Shown: positions 24,415 through 35,723 of the stretch, piece by piece
How the letters are laid out: every line of letters starts with the position of its first letter
Numbering within the stretch: position 1 is the first letter of the stretch
Assembly (NCBI GenBank): GCA_958496175.1
Contig: OY292276.1
Location: forward strand, 62,137,080 to 62,201,079
Direction: 5' to 3'
Length of the DNA stretch: 64,000 bases
From: Sisyra terminalis
Lineage: Eukaryota; Arthropoda; Insecta; Neuroptera; Sisyridae
Position numbers and translations under genes: made by a program
The notes under the pieces: model-generated
The model's input: the letters and a program-made list of their open reading frames with translations, nothing else
Told to the model about the DNA's origin: nothing
Database searches by the model: none

Positions 24415-25035
24415 TTTTTTCAAGGATTTTATGCACCGATATAGTTGTTAATTTTTTTCCTAGAAGCTACCATCAGCCCCTAAAAAATATCCAAAATTCA
24501 AATAAATCGAATCACAGGTTTCTGAGAAAAAAAATTTCTCCTCATTTCCAACTTATTCGATTTTCAAAGAAACGGTAATACATAGGGATCTGAAACTTGC
24601 CGAATCAATGTATCTTAATAGTACCAACATACCCTGAAATTATGAACCGATTCACTATACTTATCGTTCTATGTCCTTTGACCTAACACACTGTTGTCAT
24701 TTATTTCAACATACATGTGAAAAAAAGCTTTCTTTTTGCAAAGATCTTATGGACCGATATAGCTCTTATTTTTTTTTCTAGAAGCCATCACCAACCCCTA
24801 AAACATATCCAAAATTCAAATAAATCGATTCACAAGTTTCTGAGGAAAATTTTTTTTTCTTATTTCCAACTTATTCGATTTTCAAAGAAACGGTAATACA
24901 TAGAGATCTGAAACTTGTCGAATCTATGCATCTTAATAGTACCAACATACCCTGAAATTATGAACCGATTCACTATACTTATCGTCCTATGTCCGTTGAC
25001 CTAACAAACTGTTGTCATTTATTTCAACATACATG
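24415..25035 (+). repeat. Tandem direct repeat of about 310 bp
   Basis: Two successive copies (about 24415-24720 and 24730-25035) share CCGATATAG, TCCAAAATTCAAATAAATCG, AACGGTAATACATAG and TGAAACTTG. A single copy with the same downstream sequence (GGTAGGCAACCCGTG...) lies at 41310-41790, and an inverted part at 40690-40850. It is non-coding. Confidence 0.8.
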
Positions 25036-25489
25036 CGCCTGTGCAGGTAGGCAACCCGTGTTATTTTTAAAGTTAAATATTCAATTAAAGTGGAAATACT
25101 TGGTTGATTCATCCATTGTCAGCCGAAAGTAAGCAGATGTATCAAAATTCAGCACGATAAAGTAGTGTAAAAGTCGGTGAAAAATGAGATTATAAATTCA
25201 ATGTATCGTAATATTACAAATATACCCTGAAATTATGGACCAGATATTCTTCTGGGGCCAAATCACTTTGGGTACTTATCGTCCTATGTCCTTTATATAA
25301 TTTTTAAACGAAAATTACGAGTATAGGCCGGTTTGTATGGTAAAAGTGCCCCCGGCGGCTTTTTCGATTCAACAGCCAGGGGTTCGTTTTATATTCGATA
25401 CTAAATAATAAAAAATTTAGCCAATTTTTTGCATTTTAGCGCAAGCGGTTTTCGAGTGTTTCGAAAAAAAACAAAGCACCTACGAAGTG
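25036..25489. other. Repeat tail and AT-rich unassigned DNA
   Basis: 25036-25200 continues the family seen at 41600-41780 (GATTCATCCATTGTCAGCCG). Beyond that, a short GC-richer patch near 25350-25385 has no recognised function. Confidence 0.45.
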
Positions 25490-25660
25490 ATTCAAAGTAC
25501 TTGATGACCACTGATGAAGATTGCTTGGCAATCGAAATACGTATCTGGGCAATACGTCATGAATATTTTTGTTTGAACTTCGTGTTTATGGTATGATTTT
25601 TATATATTATACTACATAAATTGGACCGCAATTTATCCTATATATTGTATACACAGTAAA
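25490..25660 (+). repeat. Dispersed repeat with CTGATGA / hairpin / GAAA motif
   Basis: It contains CTGATGA (25511-25517), a perfect GATTGC/GCAATC hairpin, GAAA, a second hairpin ACGTAT/ATACGT and GTC (ends 25558). It then has TTTTTGTTTGAACTTC and ends at TGGACCGCAATTTAT. Other copies: 33180-33470, 39838-40085 (-), 51505-51745 (-) with 51800-51970 (+), 55523-55685 (-), and tails at about 21290-21410 and 48410-48530. Such motifs occur near the ends of some Penelope-like and other retroelements; the assignment is tentative. Confidence 0.7.
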
Positions 25661-26056
25661 ACTGTTTAAAGTCAGCGAAAAAATCTTGTTTTTGAAAATT
25701 TATTTTTTTGAGAAGTGTCCAACGCCAATTTTTCTAAAAAAACGTCTTTAGTACTCCTTTATAGTCAGTAATTTTTTCAAATTTTTTGATTTGGTGGAAT
25801 ATTATGAAAAAAAAATAAAAACTGATTTTAAGCTAATCAAACGCCATTAAAATCAATTCAGCCACCTGACACTTGAAAATCCTTTAATCGAAAAAAAAAT
25901 GATTGCATTTATTGCAACACATTTCAACAATATACTCGATGCAATTTATAAACTTGAGATATTCCTCTGTGCAATTCCTTGGAAATATTAGAAAAAATAA
26001 TTCACTATTGCACAAAAGATTCGAGTGGCAAATTAAATGCAGTTTTGTTTACTCTA
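25661..26056. other. AT-rich unassigned DNA
   Basis: I see nothing beyond A/T runs and short ORFs. Confidence 0.45.
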
Positions 26057-27773
26057 CTCGAGTCCGGGCAGGCTTGGAAAAAAGAAACAAGATAGTTTTG
26101 TTTCAATAACAAGTGAACATAAAGGTTTTTGGAACAATGTAAAATTGATACATACAATAAAATCAAGTAGCCTATTACCCATAAATGTTAATAATATTGG
26201 GCAATCCCACCATACTGTACCAACGTACAACGCTATCTATGTGCCATTATGAGTTTCACCATTGGAAAAAAAAATCCTGTATTGTCAAAAAAAGTTTTCC
26301 CCAGAGAAAATTCAATCAACCTCAAATGAAAATTTATTAAAATTAAATCATAAAGTATAAATTAAACAGCAATACATTTTCTCAAAACTAATTTAGAACT
26401 AAATTGTAAAAATCCCTACATTCCAGCCAAGCCAACAATCTCAAAACGACGCCAACTAAAAATTTACCAAATTTTACAGGAAAAATCAAAGAAACTTGTG
26501 GAAAAACAAAAGGAAATCAATTATCATCTTTACACTTAGCATTTATTGAAAACTTTCTCAAATTTTACCGAAAACAAATTGTTTCAAAGTTTTGATATAT
26601 GAGCAATGAGCATTGCCCATAAGGACAATACGGGCTTTGGACTTAATCTAGGAATATGCAAATTTTTCACTTACATGAACCAAACAAATGACTTCCACAA
26701 TTACTAAAACACTTGACCATCACTTTTCCACCATTTTTTCACAATAAAACAAACTTAATCAATTGAAAAATCCTTAAAATCAATCACCCAAAAACACGCA
26801 CCCAAAAAAAAAAAACAATGACAATCAACAAATGACTGCACACATGCGCAGTACATCAGTTAAAACACCGCAGCCTACTTGAATTAAATTTAAATTTTCG
26901 GTCAAAGTATTATCAAAGTTCATATATTCGATTGCTTTTAAGTAATAAGTTCCCCAAATTTATTTAGAGCTTTAATTTTTATAATTTTACTTAACAAAAA
27001 ATTGGCACTTTCAGATGAAATGATATTTATATAAGAAATATTCGTAAAATGGAATCGAATAGGCCATAGGGCACATATTATGAGGAAAACAAATTGGATA
27101 TCGGTAAGGGGCAGGCAAGATGATACAATTTAAATAGATTATTGTTTCTCAACCTTTGTTGTATTATACTCCAACTAATCGTCCAACATATACATAACTT
27201 TACATAAGTCTAAATTTTGAAAGTGAGTTAAGTCCATTTCAAAAATAATCCCTATAGTATTATCATTTTTAACCATAGTAACTATGGAAGATGCTAAGGA
27301 GGAGGGAATAATTGGCGTTTTTGTTAAAATCAGTAATTTCTGAAAACTTAGCAGTTAAATAAGTAACATGCTTTGTTCTTGTTAGAAGAAGAAGAAGAAT
27401 TACTACATAGACCGTTCTTGAAATGGACTTACACCACTTTCAAAATAAACGAGTCGATTAATATTATAGTTATTTGGGTCAAATAGAAAATAATAAAAGG
27501 TATATATACCTAAATTTGAACAAAAAAATTTTTGCCCTTATACCTTGGGACACCCTAGTGTCCAATGAATTTCCTATATAATAAAATCGAAAAATTTCAA
27601 TTAAATAAATCTAATAATTCGAAATAAACATCAAATATAACCAACAATGAACTTGCACTAGAAGATAATAATGATCCATAACTATTTGATTACTCAATTG
27701 AGGCCCAAAGTGGCATCCCAATAGAAATCCCATAAGTTTTACTCCCAAAAATTTCTAATTTTCTTTTATAATA
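26057..27773 (+). repeat. 1.7-kb direct duplication, copy B
   Basis: This is the partner of 16638-18353, including the MITE at 27213-27451. It ends at TTCTTTTATAATA, where a further truncated MITE begins. Confidence 0.85.
27213..27451. mobile_element. Short MITE, copy in duplication B
   Basis: Same ends and body as 17793-18028. Its left terminus TTTGAAAGTGAGTTAAGTCC is closer to the family consensus. Confidence 0.75.
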
Positions 27774-27963
27774 GTGTAATCATTTTTAACTAAAGAAACA
27801 TAAGATACTAAGGAGGAGGAGGGAATAATTGGCGTTTTTGTTAAAACCAGTAATTTGTGAAAGCTTAGCAGTTAAATAATTAAACATACTTTGTTCTAAT
27901 TACACGAAGAAGAATCACCATATAGACCGTCCTTAAAATAGACTTACACCACTTTCAAAATAA
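27774..27963. mobile_element. Short MITE, truncated
   Basis: Right terminus CTTACACCACTTTCAAAATA and most of the body are present; the left terminus is missing. It abuts the end of the duplicated block. Confidence 0.7.
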
Positions 27964-28130
27964 ACTATATTAACTATATTTATTCTTCACTTGATAAAAA
28001 ACTACAACATGCTGTTCAGTTTCTCCCCAAAAATCAAACTTCCTGACTTATTTTCTTTCAGAAAATAATTAAATTCCCTAACTTTTCAAAACGTCAACCG
28101 TTAAACACTATAGAAAATATATGTTTATAT

Positions 28131-28486
28131 TGTAACAGAAAGGGACAAAGTCTGTCTTTCTCTCTTTGTGCCATGCCGGCACGCGATTGGCTGAGTGACT
28201 TCTTTCTCTCTCCCACCAATGCGAATGTGCATATAGATTGTTCTGGAAACATCTAGTAGGTGGTGGAACGTTGGCGAATATTGGAGTACATTCTAGAATG
28301 TTGGGTTGCGGGTATATAAAGCGCTCAACTCAAGTCCAGAGATAGTTCTGTATAGAAATTCAGTTGTGAATTTCCGTTACAACAAAGCGATTAGTGTGAT
28401 TTGAATTCAAAGTGATTACTTATTTCCAAAAGAAATTAAAGAACGAATAACGCCATCTCAATTCAGTTTTGAGACGTCACATTACA
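28131..28486 (+). mobile_element. Solo LTR with heat-shock-type promoter
   Basis: It begins TGTAACAG and ends CACATTACA, so TGTAAC/ATTACA are near-inverted ends. It is flanked by ATAT on both sides (28127-28130, 28487-28490), fitting a 4-bp duplication. Inside are an inverted CCAAT (ATTGG 28186-28190), CT/GA-rich stretches, heat-shock-element units TTCTGGAA (28241-28248) and TTCTAGAATGTT (28291-28302), and a TATA box (about 28313-28320). No internal retroelement sequence adjoins, so it is a solo LTR by recombination, or alternatively a captured promoter. The 4-bp duplication is common for Ty3/gypsy-type elements; class not proven. Confidence 0.65.
28241..28320 (+). promoter_or_regulatory. HSE cluster plus TATA box in the LTR
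   Basis: HSF-type nGAAn units occur as TTC-TG-GAA and TTC-TA-GAA-TG-TT, with a further GAACGTT near 28266. They lie 15-75 bp upstream of TATATAAA. The order CCAAT, GA/CT tract, HSE, TATA matches the layout known for insect hsp70 promoters. The start site would fall near 28345, in AGAGATAGTTCTG. Confidence 0.55.
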
Positions 28487-28800
28487 ATATTATATAAGCA
28501 ATATTTTGCACATCTCAATGTCCTATTAGCCCAATTCTTAAAGGTGATCCTAAAAATCCAAATTCCCCATCAAAGTAACAGTGGTTCCATAAAAATGGGA
28601 TAAAAATCAACAAGTTTCCTTCCACATTAGGAAATATCCCGAAAAGAAAATCCGGAAAATAAGAGCAATTTTAATTAATTACGCTCACAAAGTTAATGCC
28701 GCTATGTAAATGAGTCATAGTACTATAGGTTTTTGCTATACAAAATTTTTTTGCTTAAAGAATATAATTTTTTTTCTTGTAAAATCCGTAGAGCACTCGT
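28487..28800. other. AT-rich unassigned DNA
   Basis: I see nothing in it beyond short AT-rich runs. Confidence 0.4.
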
Positions 28801-28829
28801 ACATCTGTTTGTCGTTTGTTCGTCCGTCA

Positions 28830-28863
<34 letters not shown>

Positions 28864-29300
28864 CTGTCCGTCGATTCCCCGTTTTTCATTAGCTAATTGA
28901 TACAAAAACGCACGCAGCCAGGCTCGGGGGTGCGACGCGTCGGAGGCTCGGCCCTACTACTACTACTACAATGAAAGAGGCTAGCGCACAAGGGATTCCG
29001 AATATCATCACTCTTTTTTTTTTCCCTTTTTTTCTTTTTTTTTTCTCCTCAGTACCTTCACCCCTTTTGCACTGAAATTTTAAAATTTTCCCCAACCCCC
29101 AACCCCCACTTCCCATATTTTACCTGATAAAGTTTTCATTTGACGTGACATACACATATACATTTATACACAAATCATCAAATCGCTTTTTTGTTTCTGT
29201 CGCTAATGGCTTTAATGACAGCCGAAAAAATCGGTTCTTTATTGTTTTATATGTATGTATATATAAATAGCTATATATCTATATATAGATGGAGGGTTAA
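28801..29300. other. Small island with GTCT microsatellite and C-rich tract
   Basis: GTCT/GTCC repeat at 28829-28870, a CTACTACTACTAC stretch near 28955, pyrimidine runs near 29010-29050, and a C-rich G-quadruplex-type tract on the minus strand at 29090-29114. ORFs here follow the repeats. Confidence 0.45.
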
Positions 29301-30253
29301 TTTCTTTTGTAAAAGGGTCACAGACAAGATATCTATTCATTTTATTGGACAAATGTTATATTGACATTAAATTCAACACAAATAACTAATGTTTTCCAAG
29401 TAATCGTAGACCTGTACCCATATAGCCATAAGTAATACCTATACGATTGAAAAACGGAAAAAAAATTATTATCTCAAAATTTCGACGAATAAAAATAAAA
29501 AATAAAAAAAAAACTTTTTTGTTGTCTTATCACCCAAAAACGAGACTCTAAAGACTCAACAAATTATTACCATTTTTTTTCCTTCTCAATTTTTGATTCT
29601 ATTAGGCAAAATATTGTACAGCTTGATTATTAAGTAACTATAAAATCCATCCATATCAAAAAGCATACTTAAACTATAACATTTCAAGTCCAATAAAAGA
29701 TATATCATTTTAAAAGCGTCATTTAATAACTCAAAATTTAATTAATCATCGAAATTCTTGACTATGATTTTAAATTTGCATTATTACTTAAAAAAACAGT
29801 GTTATGGGAAGTTATACTTCTTTGGTATGATTAAAAAGATGTTTTTCATCCACTGGCACACCAATTATAAGTGGTTAGTGGTAACTAAAATATATAACTA
29901 AAAATAAGTGGAATACAAATATAATAATTATCATCTAAATTTGAACTATCATGTCATTAGTTTCAACTGACATTTCGGTTTTATTCATTTGCTAATTTTA
30001 ACCATTTCCCAGTTGTGTAAATGTTGGACAGTGAATAGTTCACGAGAAGTTACTGGTTTTCAAATAAAAGATTAGATTGGCTATTTATACATAGATACCA
30101 GTGTTATAAATTTTTTTCCATCATCTGTTGAAACTTAAAATGCCCGATTTTTCCAGAATAAGTAAAAAGAAGCGCCAAATTCAAATTTGAAGAGACAAAA
30201 AAAAAAATAATATCAATTCTTTATCGTTCGATTGACTTATTTATCACTATAAC
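29301..30253. other. AT-rich unassigned DNA
   Basis: I recognise no repeat family, and there is no protein-like ORF. Confidence 0.45.
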
Positions 30254-30485
30254 CAGCCCCCGCTTTAGGGGTGGGCAACCCGGGCGGAAAATTTCAGGGG
30301 CGGCATTTTGTCATATTTGATATACAATATGAACAAAAATGTGAAAAAAATAGTTTTTAGTTAAAAAAATATTTTTCCAAAAAATTAAAAATTTTGAGAT
30401 ATTAAAACTCTGTGTTTTTTCAACCCTGAAGGGGCGGCATTTTTTCATCTTGCCCAGGGCGGCAAATTTGCTAGAGCAAGGCCTG
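30254..30485. mobile_element. Non-autonomous hAT-like element (GGGTGGGCAACC family), copy 1
   Basis: Ends CAGCCCCCGCTTTAG and CTAGAGCAAGGCCTG are inverted repeats. Flanking CTATAAC occurs on both sides (7 bp exact). Inside are GGGGCGGCATTTTGTCATA-like and GGGCGGCAAATTTGC patches. The same element lies inverted at 45462-45692. Confidence 0.8.
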
Positions 30486-31640
30486 CTATAACCAATAATT
30501 AATGAGTATAATTTATAAGGAGCACTCATTTGTTTGATTTAAACTAAATTTATAGCAGAAATAAAGTTATAAAAAACGAGCAAGATGACAACTACTAGTT
30601 ACAATAGTAATTATTTATATCTATGTATTGCAATTGATTATAGTTCAAATATACTTAAATCATTCGAATTTTCTTACATTATTTTAACTATTGCATTAAA
30701 TAATTTCAAAAACATCTTTCTGTTAAATTATTTTTAAATTCAAATTTTCGTAAGTACCAACTTAAATATTACCTTAAGCATTTGCTTAAATTTCGTCCTA
30801 TATCTATTGCGATATTCAATATTCTTATGTTTTCGAAGATATTCCTCTATTCTGGCCAAGTCTGGCCATTTTTACTGTTTTAATTTTTTGGAGGTTAGCA
30901 TTTTAAACGTCTTGTTTACATTTGTAATAATGACATAATAAAAGTTAAATTATCGGAATTACTTTGATTTTTCATGGAAAAATAATCGAAAATAATCTTT
31001 TAATACAATAAAGTTCAAAGGAAATTATTTGTTTTGGAAAAATTTAAAACAGGTAATATAATATGTGACATATTAACGTTATACAAATTGGCTTCTGTGA
31101 TAATTTTTAGGTGTTGTCCTCCGTTTTACGAATATATTTTGTCTCCCAAAGTGGAATATGTGTACTAAGGATATTTCAAACCAAGCAAATGACAATGCCG
31201 GAGATAATATTGGAAGAACAAGTTTTAATTCCAAGGAAATGTATCAGATAGTTCACCCTGAAGATGATCTCCAGGACTCATTGTATTTGTGTAAGGAAAA
31301 CTACTACTTTACAATAATTCACTCAGTAATTGGCATATTTTCAGATAAATACATTACCGCAATGGATAAACGTTATGTTTTTTGAATATCAATACATCAA
31401 TGATGGAAATTTTTGCAAAAATATTTTGACAAATGTTTAAAGTATTTTTTGAATCATTCTATATGGAATAGAAAAAAAAAACATTTAAAAAAAAGGCAAA
31501 GACAAGCTTCCCCGTTTTCTCTACAACTATTTCTATCTACCTAATGGTTCGAAAAAAAAAATCCAATTCGGTTTATCACAAACTTACAATATATATATAA
31601 ATATTTTTTTTTTAGGAAAATGATTCCTACGTTCATCATA
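30486..31640. other. AT-rich DNA with one exon-like ORF
   Basis: Mostly AT-rich. An open frame at 31111-31387 (92 codons after a TTTTTAG acceptor-like site) has varied composition but no recognised domain, and in AT-rich DNA of this length it could occur by chance. Confidence 0.3.
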
Positions 31641-32640
31641 ATGTTATATTATGTTGAAGAGATTGGAGACAACATTACGGCGTGTCTTTATTGTTCTAGT
31701 CGTTTTGGGGGTGAGGGGGAGGAGGTTGAGTAACTCATTTGGTCGTTATCATTAGTTTTAAATGGCCAACACGATGACGATACGGTGGTGGTGTATATAG
31801 ACGTGAAATGCCGAAAAAACCGAGAGATAAGATTTACCTAATGAGTGGTTGATGTGATGTGATGAGGTGTGGGGGGCGGGGGCGGGGGACGACAGACAAA
31901 CGACACGACCAACGACAAGATTATTAATTCTTGTTCTTGGAATTAATCACAAACATTGATCATGGCGCATGGGATGGGAGCCACGCGAGACTTTTGCCTC
32001 GAACCTATTTATTTGGTTTTTTAACATCCAAGATAACGACCACATCCAACAGATTATATTTATTGACATTCCTCAACGGTGGTAAAAGCCAGCCATCACA
32101 CTTTATTGATTTTCGATTGATGTAATTCGTTTTGTTTTATGCGCAACATTTATTGCTATACCTATGTCAGTCTGGAACGGATTTTTTATCAAATACAAAA
32201 AATCCACTTAGTAGGTATATCTACCTATACGAATTAGTAATTTTCCTACTAAAACAATTTTCAAATTTCAGTGTTTCCCGGCGAAAAAAAAGAAGAAATG
32301 TTCAAATTCCCCATCCATTCGACTGTCGAGATTGATATTGTTTAAATGTGGAAATGATTTCAACGTCCGGTCAAACAGGAACCGGATCACTGGACCTATT
32401 AAAAGAGCACACGTAGACAAAAGAATTGATCGGAAGAAAATAAATCATGCGCTCCATATGTACACATAGATATATGGGAGAGAAACTCCTGCGGGACAAT
32501 CAAATTTATTGATTACCAGCCGTAATGTACGGGGAAATCGGAGCCAAAAATGAGCAATAAAGTAAGCGAGAATGAACGACGAAGAGGACACATTATTAAT
32601 GTATGTTAATCGATCGTGCCGAATAAACCAAACATACTTT
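31641..32640. other. Low-repeat island
   Basis: Complex sequence with G-rich runs (GGGGGGCGGGGGCGGGGG at about 31871) and GGGGGTGAGGGGGAGG near 31707. No gene was recognised; short ORFs only. Confidence 0.35.
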
Positions 32641-33179
32641 TTTTGTCAAGATTACCACCATTCTTGTACTAAAAATTCGTATTTCTTGTAAACATTTTAA
32701 TTTAAACTTTAAAAGCTCCAAAAAATGGTCCTTTACTATAGCGACCAAAAAAATTGACTAGAAATATTTGTGATTTCAGAAAAATATCCAAACCAATACA
32801 ATCCTTATATGATAGCAAAAAGGGACTACAAAGTTGGAAAAAAAACAGGAATTTATAAGTTTATATTTTTAATTCCTATTCATAGACGAAGAGAGAATGA
32901 GGGGATTGTTTCGAAATGTATGTTTGTATAAAAAAAAACATCTACTTTTTAATTTCGTTAACTAAAACATTTCAATATTTACAGGATATATCCAGTGATG
33001 GAACTAGAAAAAGTGGGAAAAGAAATCAATAAGCTTTTGTTCAAGATCTAAGGATGTAATCAAAATAAGATTACATACAATACAATATATAAAATATATT
33101 GCAGTCCAATTTATGTAGTTAGTATAATTTAGCATAATAATATCCAAATTTAATATAATAATATATAAAAATCATACCA
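32641..33179. other. AT-rich unassigned DNA
   Basis: Only A/T runs and a terminal TATATTGCAGTCC-type fragment near 33090-33180, in reverse orientation to the next repeat. Confidence 0.45.
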
Positions 33180-33470
33180 CCAACTTAAATTTGAACAGAA
33201 GTTCAAACTTTGTGATGATTCATCACAAAGCAGTTACTTGATGACCACTGATGAAGAATTGCTTGGCAATCGAAATACGTATCTGGGCAATACGTCACGA
33301 ATATTTTTGTTTGAACTTCTGTTCAAATTTATGTCGGTGTGGTATGATTTTTATATATTATTATATTAAGTTTATATATTATTATATTAAATTAGGATAT
33401 TATTATGCTAAATTATACTACATAAATTGGACTGCAATATATTTTATATATTGTATACACACTAAGGATG
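33180..33470 (+). repeat. Dispersed CTGATGA/GAAA repeat, copy at 33 kb
   Basis: It has the motif at 33248-33296 with one extra A in the hairpin (GAATTGC), then TTGAACTTCTGTTCAAATTT and TGGACTGCAATATATT. A partial inverted copy lies just upstream (33090-33200). Downstream sequence 33550-33720 is also repeated, inverted, at 55950-56095, next to another copy of this family. Confidence 0.7.
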
Positions 33471-34699
33471 TAACATTAAAGAGAAAAAATCGATTTTTTC
33501 CTATTATTTGAAAGAATGCCTGTTTTTCTTTCTTCTGTATATGTTGCGATAAATATTATGAATTGAAAGTTGTAAATAATAATCAAAAGTCGTGGAAAGA
33601 AGTAAGTCCGGCACTTCTTACCACTCCGGACTCCTGTCTGGACTCAAAAGGGTTGCGGATGTAAAAGTCGACATTGAACTAAAAATTCGATTGTAAATTA
33701 ATCAATTTTTTATAAAACCAAAATCGATTTTTATAAAAGAAAAAATACCAATTTATATTTTCCAATGTTTTATTGCTATATCTTGAGAAAACTCAGAAAT
33801 CTTATCCTGGTATTATTTTGTGCTAATCAATTTTGAAACAAACAACTTTCAAAATTTTCAACTGGTCAATCCCCTTTCGTCTCTAATAATATTTCAAGTT
33901 TTCAAAGTTTAATGAAGCTACAATGAAATATGATTAGATTCTTTAAAAATTCAACTTTTTTAAAACATTATGTCAGGGAATCGAAAATGATGTTACAGTA
34001 ACAGACAACATAGTTTATAAAGCAATATACGACTGAAAAAATATTTTGTGCAAATGCACAGGGGTCCCCTAGTTCCCATATAAGATTCTGAATACAATCT
34101 AGGATATATTCAATTGAAAATTGCAATTTTGACTTTTGAACCAAATGAGAAACAGGCGGTTGTCCTTTTTTAACGGGCTCATTTAAATTTCTTCCCTTCA
34201 ACCCCCTAAACCTTTTCATATTATTTTTGAATAATCCCATAAAAAGAAATACGCAATTATTTCAATCTAAATGTTTATTTTGGCTAAAAATTTATGACCA
34301 TCCATCAAATTGTTTTCAGACAAAAATGCGAGGGGTCAGGGGGGGAAAAACGAAAGAAAAACTTATCCGATCAATAAATAATAAACATAATATGTATATA
34401 CATATAACCGCATTAAATAATTATCCCTTATGGTTTATTTAATTTCCTGTTTCACACAATCGCCGAATTCATCCCCCCCGAGAACCACTCGTTCATCCCG
34501 CTCACGTCACACATAATGCGAGAGGCGCGTGGCGGCACATTTGAAAATATGTTCAACAATTAGTCGACAATTGTTGTCGTTCCATTTCGCCGATCCATCC
34601 GGAAAGTGGCCACATTAAAGCCATGAGAAAAAAAATAAACGAAACTTGAAACTTATATCAGTAATTCTCAACATTAGAACTAGTCTCAGCGCTATAGTA
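33471..34699. other. Repeat-associated then unassigned AT-rich DNA
   Basis: 33550-33720 (AAAGTCGTGGAAAGAAG, CCGGACTCCTGTCTGGACTC) is an inverted copy of 55950-56095. From 34440 the sequence becomes GC-richer and single-copy (CTCACGTCACACATAATGCG). No gene was recognised. Confidence 0.4.
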
Positions 34700-34906
34700 C
34701 AGCGGTTCCTAAGCTTTTTCAGCCGCGGACTCCCAAGGAAATCGAGCATAATGCCATGGACCCCTGAGTGAAAAAAACGGTGCAATTTTCGGACATTATT
34801 ATATTTTAGTATTCCTTAATTAAATTGAAAAATAAACTTTTTCAAATGGGACCGCGGACCACAGGCTAGGCAACCTGTGGACCATAAAAAATATTGGGAA
34901 ACTCTG
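34700..34906. mobile_element. Non-autonomous hAT element, third copy (diverged)
   Basis: Left end CAGCGGTTCCTAAGC and right end TTGGGAAACTCTG. Flanking octamers are poorly conserved (CTATAGTA, TTTTAGAC). Internal GGACCGCGG-type sequence matches the copies at 7609 and 22419. Confidence 0.7.
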
Positions 34907-35640
34907 TTTTAGACTACGGGATGCGCGGCAATATGAAACAATTTGAATATTTTGACAAAGTTTCAATAGCTAATAAATAATTTTTCGCCTGGAGCGCATC
35001 TAATGTTTGTTTGTGCATTTTTTTTGTTACCAAATGAATGATTTCTCAATTTTGGACACGTGGCCGGATAATAAACGCGAAAACTACACCAATAACAAAT
35101 CGATAGGACGATAACATCCTCATATGCAATCCTTATCACCGTCGATCACAGTCTAACGTCCGTGTGGACTCGATCCGACCATTTGCGGCTACATAGGAGG
35201 GTGGACGTGCCACGTGTGGGGGCGGCCAAGTTATCGAAAAGTTAACGACAACGTGTCCCAATGCGCGTCGGGGAGTGCGCGTGCCACGTGTCCACGAAAT
35301 AAAACCACAAACGTACACGTAACTCAAAAGGGATGTTTTCTTCTCTGTATGTATGTATGTGTAACACATATCCTTACCAACTTCCAAAAAAAAAAAATCA
35401 ATTGGCCAGAGGAAAACTTTTCGACCAAATTCGATTAATTACAACGATTGGGGTTGATCACATTGCGCTAACGTATAGAAGACCGGTCGCTAATAAATTG
35501 GGTTTTGATTCGAAAAGTTTTCCAAGCTGCGGCTTGCATTCTCTGGAGAATTGGTGCGTTCGTGGTTTTCCACCACATCTGAGAAAGAAAATTTCCTTTC
35601 CTCAAAAAATAAATTTATCATGAAAAGATTTTCAGTAAAC
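34907..35640. other. Low-repeat island with a triplet of CACGTG E-boxes
   Basis: CACGTG at 35057-35062, 35211-35216 and 35285-35290, each in the context GCCACGTGT or its complement. The sequence is GC-richer and single-copy. ORFs on both strands are not protein-like. Confidence 0.45.
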
Positions 35641-35723
35641 AAATTCGAAGAAAACTTATCCTAATGCGGCTTTAACCATCTGGGCAACCCGTTTCACAAT
35701 TTTTTATAATTATAAAATACTGC

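Noticed and set aside
28829..28870. GTCTGTCTGTCC run considered as a CRISPR-like or satellite array
   Set aside because: It is a plain tetranucleotide microsatellite without spacers.
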